39,166 nucleotides of DNA from Clostridiales bacterium (GTDB lineage Bacteria > Bacillota > Clostridia > Oscillospirales > Oscillospiraceae), in NCBI GenBank assembly GCA_004553545.1, contig SFLD01000024.1, forward strand, positions 1 to 39,166, written 5' to 3'. The position numbers and the translations under genes were made by a program. This document shows positions 15,857 through 23,910 of this stretch, piece after piece. The stretch's first letter is position 1. Every line of letters starts with the position of its first letter. A model generated the notes under the pieces. The model made no database searches. It was not told the DNA's origin and saw only the letters and a list, made by a program, of their open reading frames with translations.

Positions 15857-16378
15857 ATGAATCTGCCCAACAAACTGACCATGCTGCGCATCATCCTGAT
15901 CCCCGTTTTCATGGTGGTGCTGTACTGGGGCTTCCCCGGGGCTAACTACGTGGCCCTGGCCATCTTCATCGTGGCCAGCTTCACGGACATGCTGGACGGG
16001 AAGATCGCGAGGAAGTACAACCTCGTCACCGACTTCGGCAAGTTTGCCGACCCCCTGGCGGACAAGATGCTGGTGACGGCGGCCATGCTCTGGTTCGTGG
16101 AGATCGGCCAGATGCCCGCCTGGGCCCTGCTCATCGTCATCGTCCGGGAGTTCGCCGTCAGCGGTCTCCGGATGATCGCCAGCGACAAGGGAAGAGTCAT
16201 CGCCGCCGGCTGGTCCGGCAAGGTGAAGACCGCCAGCACCATGGTCTGCATCGTGCTGATGTTCCTGCCCATCCCCGGCTGGCTGAACACGGTCTGCGTG
16301 GCCGTCATCGCCCTGACCACCCTCTACTCCGGTGTGGAGTACTTCGTGAAGAACAAGGACATCATCGCCAGCGCCTGA
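15857..16378 (+). CDS. pgsA: CDP-diacylglycerol-glycerol-3-phosphate 3-phosphatidyltransferase
   Basis: The 173-aa integral membrane enzyme makes phosphatidylglycerophosphate, the first committed step to phosphatidylglycerol and cardiolipin. The CDP-alcohol phosphotransferase signature is complete: D44, D47, G48, A51, R52, G61, D65, D69 in DMLDGKIARKY...DFGKFADPLADK. About five or six membrane helices are present. The N-terminus MNLPNKLTMLRI is typical of Firmicutes PgsA. The ATG at 15857 follows AAGGAGGG. A strong terminator follows the stop. Confidence 0.95.
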   Translation: MNLPNKLTMLRIILIPVFMVVLYWGFPGANYVALAIFIVASFTDMLDGKIARKYNLVTDFGKFADPLADKMLVTAAMLWFVEIGQMPAWALLIVIVREFAVSGLRMIASDKGRVIAAGWSGKVKTASTMVCIVLMFLPIPGWLNTVCVAVIALTTLYSGVEYFVKNKDIIASA

Positions 16379-16387
16379 GCGCGAAAG

Positions 16388-16415
16388 GGAACGCCCGGAG
16401 GGGCGTTCCTTTTTT
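16388..16415 (+). terminator. Terminator of the prmC-pgsA region
   Basis: GGAACGCCC (16388-16396) and GGGCGTTCC (16401-16409) form a hairpin with loop GGAG, followed by T6, just after the pgsA stop. Confidence 0.9.
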
Positions 16416-16503
16416 GCCTTTTCCGGTATTCACTGCCCTCATTGCGGATTGCATATGCACTGATACTGCATAGAAAAACGTCATATTCGGCTCCGACGCA
16501 GCA

Positions 16504-16605
16504 GGACCCCGGCGGTTTTTCCGCCGGGGTCCTTGTTCCTTTTACCGGGGAGATCCCGCGGACTTTGCGGGATTTTCCCGGAATGTCCCCCGGAGAGGGA
16601 CATTC
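16504..16605. repeat. Three further hairpins upstream of argG
   Basis: GGACCCCGGCGG/CCGCCGGGGTCC (16504-16515/16521-16532) is a perfect 12-bp stem with a T5 loop. ATCCCGC/GCGGGAT (16553-16559/16567-16573) is followed by TTT. GAATGTCCC/GGGACATTC (16581-16589/16597-16605) is a perfect 9-bp stem. All lie before the argG promoter at 16723, so they cannot be its attenuator. The 426-bp gap 16379-16804 contains no gene that I can see. Confidence 0.65.
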
Positions 16606-16689
16606 GCCTGCCCCTTGCCCTCCGCCGGAGACAGGGGGAGGGAAATTGAATAAGCTGCCGGGTAATTATCCGGATATCACTGCACAGAT

Positions 16690-16703
16690 TCAATAAATAT
16701 GCA
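16690..16703 (-). promoter_or_regulatory. Candidate ARG box (ArgR/AhrC operator)
   Basis: On minus the sequence reads TGCATATTTATTGA, matching the consensus TGAATAATTATTCA at 11 of 14 positions. It lies 19 bp upstream of the argG -35 element. A weaker second half-site may lie at about 16709-16722. Arginine repressors bind pairs of such boxes near arginine biosynthesis promoters; binding here is inferred. Confidence 0.5.
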
Positions 16704-16722
16704 GAAAACTGCAAATTATTGG

Positions 16723-16751
16723 TTGACTTTTACGGATCGGAAGTGTATGAT
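16723..16751 (+). promoter_or_regulatory. Sigma-A promoter of argG
   Basis: TTGACT (16723-16728) and TATGAT (16746-16751) are separated by exactly 17 bp. The predicted start lies near 16758, about 47 bp before the argG ATG. Confidence 0.85.
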
Positions 16752-16804
16752 ATGCACATAAAGACGGATAAACAGCGAAATTATTCGACAAGGAGTGCAT
16801 ATAT

Positions 16805-18025
16805 ATGAAGAAGACCGACATCAAGAAGATCGTGCTCGCCTATTCCGGCGGCCTGGATACCTCCATCATCATCCCCTGGCTGAAGGAGAACTACAACGAC
16901 CCCGAGATCATCGCCGTGGCCGCCGACGTGGGCCAGGGGGATGAGCTGGAGGGCCTGGAGGAGAAGGCCATCAAGACCGGCGCCTCCAAGCTCATCGTGG
17001 CGGATCTCGTGGACGAGATGGTGGACGAGGTCATCGTCCCCTCCATGAAGATGGATGCCAAGTACGAGACCTACCTCCTGGGCACCGCCTTTGCCCGGCC
17101 CGTCATCGGCAAGAAGCTGGCGGAGATCGCCGTGGCAGAGGGCGCCGACGCTATCGCCCACGGCTGCACCGGCAAGGGCAACGACCAGGTCCGCTTCGAG
17201 CTGGCCATCAAGCGCTTCGCCCCCCAGATGAAGATCATCGCCCCCTGGCGGGAGTGGGACATCAAGTCCCGGGAGGAAGAGATCGACTACGCCGAGGCCC
17301 ACAAGGTGCCCCTGAAGATCTCCAGAGAGACCAACTACTCCAAGGATAAGAACCTCTGGCACCTGAGCCACGAGGGCCTGGACCTGGAGGACCCCGCCAA
17401 CGAGCCCCAGTACGAGAAGCCCGGCTTCCTGGAGATGGGCGTCTCCCCCCTGCAGGCCCCGGATGAGCCCACCTATGTGACCATCGACTTTGAGGCCGGC
17501 GCCCCCGTGGCCCTGGACGGCGAGAAGATGAAGGCCAGCCAGATCATCGCAAAGCTCAACGCCGTCGGCGGGGCCAACGGCATCGGCATCATCGATATCG
17601 TGGAGAACCGGCTCATCGGCATGAAGGACCGGGGCGTCTACGAGACCCCGGGCGGCACCATCCTCTACTGCGCCCACGAGCATCTGGAGATGCTGACGGT
17701 GGACAAGGACACCCTGCACGCAAAGCAGAAGCTGGCCGTGGACCTGGCGGACCAGATCTACAACGGCAAGTGGTACACCCCCCTCACCGAGGCGCTGGTG
17801 GCCTTCGCGAATAAGTCCAACGAGCACGTCACGGGCAGCGTGAAGCTGAAGCTCTACAAGGGCAACATCATCCCCGCCGGGACCACCTCTCCCTACTCCC
17901 TGTACTCGGAGAACCTGGTGACCTTCGGCGAGAGCGACTACGACCAGGGCCAGGCCGCGGGCTTCATCAACCTCTGGGGTCTGCCCACCAAGGTCCAGGC
18001 GCTGCAGGAGCAGGGCAAGCTTTGA
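16805..18025 (+). CDS. argG: Argininosuccinate synthase
   Basis: The 406-aa enzyme joins citrulline and aspartate with ATP to form argininosuccinate. The ATP pyrophosphatase P-loop AYSGGLDTS is at residues 12-20. Other family motifs are GHGCTGKGNDQVRFE-type AHGCTGKGNDQVRFE, IIAPWREW, SRETNYSKDKNLWHLSHEG (citrulline and aspartate site) and the C-terminal YDQGQAAGFINLWGLP. The length is normal. The ATG at 16805 is preceded by AAGGAG. argH follows after 280 bp filled with hairpins and repeats. Confidence 0.97.
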   Translation: MKKTDIKKIVLAYSGGLDTSIIIPWLKENYNDPEIIAVAADVGQGDELEGLEEKAIKTGASKLIVADLVDEMVDEVIVPSMKMDAKYETYLLGTAFARPVIGKKLAEIAVAEGADAIAHGCTGKGNDQVRFELAIKRFAPQMKIIAPWREWDIKSREEEIDYAEAHKVPLKISRETNYSKDKNLWHLSHEGLDLEDPANEPQYEKPGFLEMGVSPLQAPDEPTYVTIDFEAGAPVALDGEKMKASQIIAKLNAVGGANGIGIIDIVENRLIGMKDRGVYETPGGTILYCAHEHLEMLTVDKDTLHAKQKLAVDLADQIYNGKWYTPLTEALVAFANKSNEHVTGSVKLKLYKGNIIPAGTTSPYSLYSENLVTFGESDYDQGQAAGFINLWGLPTKVQALQEQGKL

Positions 18026-18027
18026 TT

Positions 18028-18050
18028 CAAAAACGGCGGGGCCGTTTTTG
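18028..18050 (+). terminator. Hairpin just after argG, possible weak terminator
   Basis: CAAAAACGGC (18028-18037) pairs with GCCGTTTTTG (18041-18050), loop GGG. The T5 run lies in the stem's 3' arm. It may reduce read-through into argH, or be part of the repeat block that follows. Confidence 0.5.
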
Positions 18051-18054
18051 AGAT

Positions 18055-18107
18055 GCACTCCGCTCGGGTGCCTTGCCCCGGCTTGGCCGGGGTTCTGACA
18101 CTTCGCT
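18055..18107 (+). repeat. Structured intergenic repeat, family 1, partial copy B1
   Basis: It covers the first half of the family 1 unit: GCACTCCGCTCGGGTGCC, the stem CCCCGGC/GCCGGGG, and ACACTTCGCTT. The second hairpin is missing. It is preceded by the hairpin at 18028-18050. Confidence 0.75.
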
Positions 18108-18111
18108 TTCC

Positions 18112-18137
18112 TCAAAAAGCGGCAAGCCGCTTTTTGA
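18112..18137. repeat. Perfect hairpin preceding family 1 copy B2
   Basis: TCAAAAAGCGG (18112-18122) pairs with CCGCTTTTTGA (18127-18137), loop CAAG. It has the same layout as the hairpins placed before the other two family 1 copies, although its sequence differs. Confidence 0.7.
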
Positions 18138-18139
18138 AA

Positions 18140-18242
18140 GGCACTTCGCTCGGGTGCCTTGCCTCGGCGGAGCCGAGGCTGCGACACTTCGCTTCGTGAG
18201 AAGTATTTTTTCCGACGTACACGCCGCCGGAAAAAATGATTT
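18140..18242 (+). repeat. Structured intergenic repeat, family 1, copy B2
   Basis: This full-length 103-bp copy contains hairpin 1 as CCTCGGC/GCCGAGG and hairpin 2 as ATTTTTTCCG/CGGAAAAAAT around the same loop ACGTACACGCCGC as copy A. It ends 63 bp before the argH start. Confidence 0.85.
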
Positions 18243-18305
18243 TGTTGTCGCTCGGCGGGACGTGGGACGAGGGACGGGAGAATTTTTAGGAACGGAGAAA
18301 CGGTT

Positions 18306-19685
18306 ATGGCGAAGATGTGGGCCGGTCGGGCGGCGGGACAACTGGATCAGGCGGCGGATGACTTCAACTCCTCCCTCCGCTTTGACAGCCGCATGTACCG
18401 CCAGGATATCATGGGCTCCCTGGCCCACGCGGCCATGCTGGCAAAGTGCGGCATCCTGAGCCCCGCGGAGCGGGACCAGCTGACGGAGGGCCTCATGGGC
18501 GTGCTGGAGGACCTGGAGAGCGGCAAGCTCTCCCTTGACCCCGCCGCGGAGGACATCCACATGTTCGTGGAGCAGGTCCTCACGGAGCGGCTGGGGGATG
18601 TGGGCAAGAAGCTCCACACCGCCCGCAGCCGCAACGACCAGGTGGCCCTGGACCTTCGCCTCTGGCTCCGGGAGGAGAGCGGCAAGGTCCAGACGCAGCT
18701 CCGGGCGCTCATCGCCGTCATCGCCGACCAGGCGGAGGCCAACACGGACGCCATCGTTCCCGGCTACACCCACCTGCAGCGGGCCCAGCCCATCCTCTTC
18801 GCCCAGCAGCTCCTGGCCTACGGCATGATGTTCTCCCGGGACATCACCCGCATCGGGGACGCGGTGAAGCGCATGAACGAGTCCCCCCTGGGGGCCTGCG
18901 CCCTGGCCGGTACCACCTATCCCACCGATCGGCGGATGACCGCCGCCGCCCTGGGCTTCGACGGCCCCTGCCGCAACAGCATCGACGCCGTCTCGGACCG
19001 GGATTTCTGCGTGGAGCTGCTCTCGGCCCTGGCCGCCGTGATGATGCACCTCTCCCGCTTCAGCGAGGAGATCATCCTCTGGTCCAGCTGGGAGTTCCGC
19101 TTCGTGGAGCTCTCGGACGCCTACACCACCGGCTCCTCCATCATGCCCCAGAAGAAGAACTCCGACATGGCGGAGCTGGTCCGGGGCAAGACGGGAAGAG
19201 TTTACGGCGACCTCATGGGCACCCTCACCATGCTGAAGGGCCTGCCCCTGGCCTACAACAAGGACATGCAGGAGGACAAGGAGTCCATCTTCGACGCCTT
19301 TGACACCGTGGAGCAGTGCCTGACCGTCTTCACCCCCATGCTGGCCTCCCTGAAGACCCACAAGGCCGCCATGTATCAGGCCGCCCAGAAGGGCTTCATC
19401 AACGCCACGGACCTGGCAGACTACCTGACCCGGAAGGGTATGCCCTTCCGGACGGCCTATAAGCTCACCGGGCGGCTGGTGGCCGACTGCGTGGCCAAGG
19501 GCCAGGTGCTGGAGAACATCCCCCTGGAGTACTACCAGGCCCTGAGCCCCCTCTTCGGGGCGGACGTCTACGAGGCCATCGACCTCCACACCTGCGTGGA
19601 GCGCCGCACCAGCGAGGGCGGCACCGGCAGGGCCTCCGTCCTCTCCCAGATCGCCTACCTCCGGTCCCTGCCGGAGAAATCGTAA
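18306..19685 (+). CDS. argH: Argininosuccinate lyase
   Basis: The 459-aa enzyme cleaves argininosuccinate to arginine and fumarate. It begins MWAGR-style (MAKMWAGRAAGQLDQAADDF), has EDIHMFVEQVLTERLG, the conserved TARSRNDQVALDLRL (about 108-122), GYTHLQRAQPILFAQQLLAY (about 155-174), and the fumarase/lyase signature GSSIMPQKKN at 276-285. The length is normal. The ATG at 18306 has AGGAACGGAG upstream. The transporter gene starts 48 bp downstream. Confidence 0.97.
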   Translation: MAKMWAGRAAGQLDQAADDFNSSLRFDSRMYRQDIMGSLAHAAMLAKCGILSPAERDQLTEGLMGVLEDLESGKLSLDPAAEDIHMFVEQVLTERLGDVGKKLHTARSRNDQVALDLRLWLREESGKVQTQLRALIAVIADQAEANTDAIVPGYTHLQRAQPILFAQQLLAYGMMFSRDITRIGDAVKRMNESPLGACALAGTTYPTDRRMTAAALGFDGPCRNSIDAVSDRDFCVELLSALAAVMMHLSRFSEEIILWSSWEFRFVELSDAYTTGSSIMPQKKNSDMAELVRGKTGRVYGDLMGTLTMLKGLPLAYNKDMQEDKESIFDAFDTVEQCLTVFTPMLASLKTHKAAMYQAAQKGFINATDLADYLTRKGMPFRTAYKLTGRLVADCVAKGQVLENIPLEYYQALSPLFGADVYEAIDLHTCVERRTSEGGTGRASVLSQIAYLRSLPEKS

Positions 19686-19733
19686 GAGACCCTCCGCCCC
19701 CGGGCGAGACTTCCCACAAAGGAGAATACGACA

Positions 19734-20516
19734 ATGATGAAGATGAAGAAGCTTTTGGCCGCGGTTCTGGCCCTCACCATGCTCCTGGCCCTGGCCGCCT
19801 GCGGCAGCGGCAATTCCAGCGCCGACACCAACACCGCCTCCGGCTCCGCCGAGGGCAAGACCGTGGTCACCGTGGCCACCAGCCCCGACTTCCCGCCCTT
19901 TGAGTCCCTGGACGGCAGCGAGGTGGTGGGCATCGAGGTGGACATCCTCCAGGCCATCACCGGGAAGCTGGGCCTGGAGATGCAGCTGGAGCAGATGGAC
20001 TTTGAGTCCGTCATCCCCGGCGTCCAGGCCGGGAAGTTCGACATCGGCATGAGCGGCATTACCATCACCGCCGACCGCCAGAAGAACTGCGACTTCACCC
20101 AGCCTTACTTCCTGGCCTCCCAGGCCATCGTGGTGACGCCGGACAGCGACATCACCTGCAAGGCGGACCTTGAGGGCAAGACCGTCTCCGTCCAGACCGG
20201 CACCACCGCCGAGGAGTACTGCATGGAGAACGGCTACGAGGTCCTGGCCTTCGCCGCCAACAATGACGCCGCCGCCGCCCTGACCTCCGGCAAGGCCGCT
20301 GCCTGGGTGGTGGACAACGAGGTGGGCGTGGCTCTCGCTGCCCAGCAGGGTCTCGTGGTCCTGGACGAGGCCATGACCTCCGAGCCCTACGCCTTCGCCT
20401 TCGCCAAGGACAGCGCCCTCACCGCCCAGTTTGACGAGGCCCTGGGCGAGCTGCTGGCGGACGGCACCGTGGCCGCTATCTTTGAGAAGTACGGCGTGCT
20501 CTACGTGGCGCCCTGA
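19734..20516 (+). CDS. Amino acid ABC transporter substrate-binding lipoprotein
   Basis: The 260-aa protein has a lipoprotein signal peptide ending LAAC (Cys23) and a Ser/Asn-rich linker. It then has a type 3 (polar amino acid) binding domain: VTVATSPDFPPFESLDGSEVVGIEVDIL (the PPFE..D....G.E.D pattern), FDIGMSGITITADRQKNCDFTQPYF and VQTGTTAEEY. It captures an amino acid outside the membrane for the permease and ATPase downstream. Its position between argH and argF suggests arginine, ornithine or another basic or polar amino acid; the specificity cannot be read from sequence. Confidence 0.93.
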   Translation: MMKMKKLLAAVLALTMLLALAACGSGNSSADTNTASGSAEGKTVVTVATSPDFPPFESLDGSEVVGIEVDILQAITGKLGLEMQLEQMDFESVIPGVQAGKFDIGMSGITITADRQKNCDFTQPYFLASQAIVVTPDSDITCKADLEGKTVSVQTGTTAEEYCMENGYEVLAFAANNDAAAALTSGKAAAWVVDNEVGVALAAQQGLVVLDEAMTSEPYAFAFAKDSALTAQFDEALGELLADGTVAAIFEKYGVLYVAP

Positions 20517-20545
20517 GGGGAACGGCCTTTCTGAGAAACACCGGA

Positions 20546-20569
20546 GGAACGGGGCGCTCGCCCCGTTCC
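20546..20569 (+). promoter_or_regulatory. Intra-operon hairpin after the binding-protein gene
   Basis: GGAACGGGGCG and CGCCCCGTTCC form a perfect 11-bp stem with a two-base spacer and no T-tract. Such hairpins after binding-protein genes commonly stabilise that part of the mRNA so that binding protein exceeds the membrane subunits; that role is inferred here. Confidence 0.55.
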
Positions 20570-20599
20570 CCGGACATCCACTTTTGAGGAGGACAGCCT

Positions 20600-21316
20600 A
20601 TGACGCTCTTTGACTCCCTCGCGCAGTTTTTCGCCAACTGGGGCGCGCAGCTGGCCTCCACCTTTCTGGAAAAGCAGCGCTACCTGATGCTGGTGGACGG
20701 CCTGCGGAACACCCTCGTGATCACCCTGGGGGCTCTGGCCATCGGCGTGGTCATCGGCGCGGTCATCGCCATCATCAAGTACTGCGGCGAGGGGAGCCGC
20801 TGGATGAAGCCCCTGTGCTTCCTCTGCGACCTCTATACCACCGTGATCCGGGGCATCCCGGTGGTGGTCGTGCTGCTGATCTTCTACTTTTTGATCCTCC
20901 GCTCGTCGGACGGCATCGTGGTGGGCATCGTGACCTTCGGCATCAACTCCGGTGCCTACATGGCGGAGCTCATCCGGGGCGGCATCAACGCCGTGGACAA
21001 CGGGCAGATGGAGGCCGGGCGGAGCCTGGGCATGTCCCGCTTCCAGGCGACGGTCCACGTGGTGCTGCCTCAGGCCATGAAGAACATCCTCCCCGCCATC
21101 GGCAACGAGATGATCGCACTGCTGAAAGAGACCGCCGTGGCGGGCTACGTGGCGGTCCAGGACCTGACGCGGGCGGGCAACCTCATCCGCAACAACACCT
21201 ACGACGCCTTCAACCCCCTGATGGTGGTGGCCCTCACCTACCTTCTCATCGTCATCCTGCTGACCTGGGCCCTGGGCAAATTCGAGAGGAGGCTGGCAAA
21301 GAGTGATAAGCGTTAA
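20600..21316 (+). CDS. Amino acid ABC transporter permease
   Basis: The 238-aa His/Glu/Gln/Arg-type permease has about five membrane helices. The conserved EAA loop is present as EAGRSLGMSRFQATVHVVLPQA (about residues 138-159; E-A-x3-G-x9-I/V-x-LP). YTTVIRGIPVVVVLLIFYF near residue 77 is the typical RGTP-type motif of this family. The ATG at 20600 follows GAGGAC. Its last 14 bases overlap the ATPase gene start. Confidence 0.93.
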   Translation: MTLFDSLAQFFANWGAQLASTFLEKQRYLMLVDGLRNTLVITLGALAIGVVIGAVIAIIKYCGEGSRWMKPLCFLCDLYTTVIRGIPVVVVLLIFYFLILRSSDGIVVGIVTFGINSGAYMAELIRGGINAVDNGQMEAGRSLGMSRFQATVHVVLPQAMKNILPAIGNEMIALLKETAVAGYVAVQDLTRAGNLIRNNTYDAFNPLMVVALTYLLIVILLTWALGKFERRLAKSDKR

Positions 21317-22025
21317 AAACCTGCGCAAGAGCTTCCACGGCACCGAGGTGCTGAAGGGCATCACCACGGAGATCGACCGGGGGGATGTTGTCTGCATCAT
21401 CGGCCCCTCCGGCTCCGGCAAGTCCACCTTCCTCCGCTGCCTCAACCGGCTGGAGACCCCGGACTCCGGAGAGATCCTGCTGGACGGCGTGGATTTCATG
21501 GACCGGAAGACCGACCTGGACCGCCAGCGGAGAAAGATGGGCATGGTCTTCCAGCAGTTCAACCTCTTCCCCCACATGAGCATCCTGAAAAACCTCACCG
21601 TCTCCCCCATGATGCTGAAAAAGACCCCCCAGGCGGAGGCCGAGGCCAAGGCCATGCAGCTGCTGGAGCGGGTGGGGCTGGCCGACCGGGCCGGGGACTA
21701 CCCCGCCCAGCTCTCCGGTGGGCAGAAGCAGCGGGTCGCCATCGTCCGGGCCCTCTGCATGGAGCCGGAGGTCATGCTCTTCGACGAGCCCACCTCCGCC
21801 CTGGACCCCGAGATGGTGGGCGAGGTGCTGGACGTCATGCGGGAGCTGGCCGAGAGCGGCATGACCATGGTGGTGGTGACCCACGAGATGGGCTTTGCCC
21901 GGGAGGTGGGCAACCGGGTCCTCTTCATGGACGAGGGCATCATCCGGGAGGAGAACGCCCCGGCGGAGCTCTTCGGCAACCCCCAGAGCGAGCGGCTGAA
22001 GACCTTCCTCTCAAAAGTACTGTGA
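21303..22025 (+). CDS. Amino acid ABC transporter ATP-binding protein
   Basis: The 240-aa ATPase begins with GTG at 21303, with AGGAGG upstream inside the permease gene. Walker A GPSGSGKST is at residues 34-42, the Q-loop is in MVFQQFNLFPHMS, the ABC signature LSGGQKQR is at 137-144, Walker B is MLFDEPTSALDP and the switch histidine lies in VVTHEMGFA. The wording QQFNLFPHM and THEMGFAREV is typical of polar amino acid importers (GlnQ/HisP group). It powers the importer formed with the two upstream genes. Confidence 0.95.
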   Translation: MISVKNLRKSFHGTEVLKGITTEIDRGDVVCIIGPSGSGKSTFLRCLNRLETPDSGEILLDGVDFMDRKTDLDRQRRKMGMVFQQFNLFPHMSILKNLTVSPMMLKKTPQAEAEAKAMQLLERVGLADRAGDYPAQLSGGQKQRVAIVRALCMEPEVMLFDEPTSALDPEMVGEVLDVMRELAESGMTMVVVTHEMGFAREVGNRVLFMDEGIIREENAPAELFGNPQSERLKTFLSKVL

Positions 22026-22062
22026 TTTTTGCGCGCGGCGCCGCCGCGGAAAGGATATGACT

Positions 22063-23052
22063 ATGAATCTCAAGGGCAAGAATTTTCTGAAACTCCTGGA
22101 CTTCACGCCGGAGGAGATCGGCGGTCTCCTGGACCTGGCGGCGGAGCTGAAGGCCAAGAAGAAGGCCGGCATCCCCCATCCCCTCTGCCAGGGCAAGAAC
22201 ATCGTCCTCCTCTTTGAGAAGGACTCCACCCGGACCCGCTGCGCCTTTGAGGTGGCGGGCTACGATCTGGGCATGGGCGTCACCTATCTGGGGCCCACCG
22301 GCTCCCAGATGGGCAAGAAGGAGAGCATCGCCGACACCGCCCGGGTCCTGGGCCGGATGTACGACGGCATCGAGTACCGGGGCTTCGGCCAGAAGATCGT
22401 GGAGGAGCTGGGCGCAAAGGCCGGCGTCCCCGTGTGGAACGGCCTCACCAACGAGTTTCATCCCACCCAGGTGCTGGCGGACTTCCTCACCATCCAGGAG
22501 CATTTCGGCAAGCTCCAGGGGGTGAAGCTGGTCTTCCTGGGGGACGCCCGCTACAACATGGGCGACTCCCTGATGGTGGGCTGCGCCAAGATGGGCATGC
22601 ACTTCGTGGCCTGCGCCCCCAAGAAGTACTTCCCTGACCCGGAGCTGGTGGCCCAGTGCCAGGCCGTGGCCCAGGAGACCGGGGCGGTGCTGGAGTTCTG
22701 CGAGGACCCGGAGACCGCCGTCCAGGGCGCGGACGTCCTCTATACCGACGTGTGGGTCTCCATGGGCGAGCCCATGGAGACCTGGGCGGAGCGCATCGCG
22801 GACCTGGCCCCCTATCAGGTGAATGCCGCCCTGATGGCCAAGGCCGGTCCCCAGGCTGTCTTCATGCACTGCCTGCCCTCCTTCCACGACCTCAACACCA
22901 CCATCGGCAAGGAGATGGGCGAGGCCTTCGGCCGGAAGGACATGGAGGTGACGGACGAGGTCTTCGAGAGCCCGCAGTCCATCGTCTTCGACGAGGCGGA
23001 GAACCGCATGCACACCATCAAAGCCGTCATGGCCGCCATGCTGGCGGAGTGA
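22063..23052 (+). CDS. argF: Ornithine carbamoyltransferase
   Basis: The 329-aa enzyme makes citrulline from ornithine and carbamoyl phosphate. The carbamoyl phosphate motif STRTR is at residues 55-59, FHPTQVLADFLTI is present (HPTQ), the ornithine motif is VWVSMGE (D-x3-SMG), and the catalytic HCLP starts at residue 269. I prefer the ATG at 22063, seven bases from GGAAAGGA; an ATG two codons earlier is too close. The catabolic enzyme ArcB is similar, but argG/argH linkage favours the biosynthetic role. argB, C, D and J are not in this window. Confidence 0.96.
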   Translation: MNLKGKNFLKLLDFTPEEIGGLLDLAAELKAKKKAGIPHPLCQGKNIVLLFEKDSTRTRCAFEVAGYDLGMGVTYLGPTGSQMGKKESIADTARVLGRMYDGIEYRGFGQKIVEELGAKAGVPVWNGLTNEFHPTQVLADFLTIQEHFGKLQGVKLVFLGDARYNMGDSLMVGCAKMGMHFVACAPKKYFPDPELVAQCQAVAQETGAVLEFCEDPETAVQGADVLYTDVWVSMGEPMETWAERIADLAPYQVNAALMAKAGPQAVFMHCLPSFHDLNTTIGKEMGEAFGRKDMEVTDEVFESPQSIVFDEAENRMHTIKAVMAAMLAE

Positions 23053-23060
23053 AAAGAGAA

Positions 23061-23098
23061 CCGGGAGCGCCTGAATGGCGCTCCCGGCTTTCGTTTTT
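23061..23098 (+). terminator. Terminator of the arginine cluster
   Basis: CCGGGAGCGCC (23061-23071) pairs with GGCGCTCCCGG (23077-23087), loop TGAAT, followed by a T-rich stretch (TTTCGTTTTT). Confidence 0.88.
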
Positions 23099-23162
23099 CT
23101 CCCTGGAGTAAGGGGCATACCCTGGGTACACCGGCCCATCCGCGGCAAGCTTCCGGTCTTCG

Positions 23163-23387
23163 TGTAGGGGGCGGGCTCCGTCCCGCCCCGCCGGGCAGGG
23201 ATCCCTGCCATTTCGTTGGTCCCCGGACGTCTTCCCCTCTGTGTAGGGGCGGACCTCTGTGTCCGCCCGGGCACGCCTCTTCGCGGGACCCGCCCAGGGG
23301 CCGACACACAGGTCGGCCCCTACGGATCCTCTTGAGATCTCCATCAGATCCGGAAGACCGGGCGGGGACAGAGCCCCGCCCCTACAG
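23163..23387. repeat. Cluster of TGTAGGGG-type palindromic elements
   Basis: Four short palindromic units occur: 23163-23190 and 23242-23269 start TGTAGGGG(C)GG, whereas 23295-23323 and 23360-23386 are inverted and end CGCCCCTAC or GGCCCCTAC followed by GGATCC/AGATCC. Each unit folds on itself, for example GGGGCGGAC with GTCCGCCC. The 468-bp gap 23053-23520 carries no gene that I can see. Similar GC-rich dispersed palindromes are common in gut Clostridia; copy number here is unknown. Confidence 0.7.
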
Positions 23388-23520
23388 ATCCTGTCACAGT
23401 GTCCGGCAGCGGGCTGATGACCATGGCTTCCGCCGACCAGATCTCGTAGTGCAAAGAGAGGCGGCACAGCCGTGACGGAAGGGTCAATGGGGTATCCGCA
23501 CGGAGTGGCCCCGTTGGTCC

Positions 23521-23910
23521 CTATGGAAGTTCTGCCGACGATCCCACGCTGGTCTGCCGCCGCAGCCCCAGGAACAGCCCCATGCCGCCGATGAGGACGG
23601 CGGCCACATCCCAGGGGTCCCCCACGGAACGGGGGAGGTAGAGGGGCGTGATCCCCTCCCAGAAGGCCCCGCAGAGGAGGAGAAAGGCCAGCATCGCCCA
23701 CCAGCGGCGCTCCGGCGGGTAACCGAAGAACGCCCGGGCACCCTGGAGCACCAGCACCATGGCCCCGCCCGCCAGAAAGTCCGCCCCGTGCCAGGCAAGG
23801 AGCCGGTGCAGAGTCCCGGTGGTGGCCGGGATGAGGCAGAAGCGGTTCAGGAGGTACAGCGCCGTGATCCCCAGGGCCGGGGGGAGGTAGCGGCGCAGAA
23901 GCGCTCTCAC
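23521..23910 (-). CDS. Small membrane protein of unknown function
   Basis: The 129-aa protein begins with GTG at 23910, overlapping the TGA stop of the upstream XRE regulator gene (GTGA), so the two are translationally coupled. It has about four hydrophobic helices (around residues 12-27, 43-60, 72-88 and 102-118) with short charged loops and the motif EGITPLYLPRSVGDPWDV between helices 3 and 4. I do not recognise a family with confidence. The coupling suggests it works with the regulator, perhaps as a membrane partner or target. Confidence 0.72.
   Translation of the reverse strand: MRALLRRYLPPALGITALYLLNRFCLIPATTGTLHRLLAWHGADFLAGGAMVLVLQGARAFFGYPPERRWWAMLAFLLLCGAFWEGITPLYLPRSVGDPWDVAAVLIGGMGLFLGLRRQTSVGSSAELP

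Noticed and set aside
16379..16804. T-box or riboswitch in front of argG
   Set aside because: No T-box sequence is present, and the hairpins lie upstream of the promoter, not in the short argG leader.
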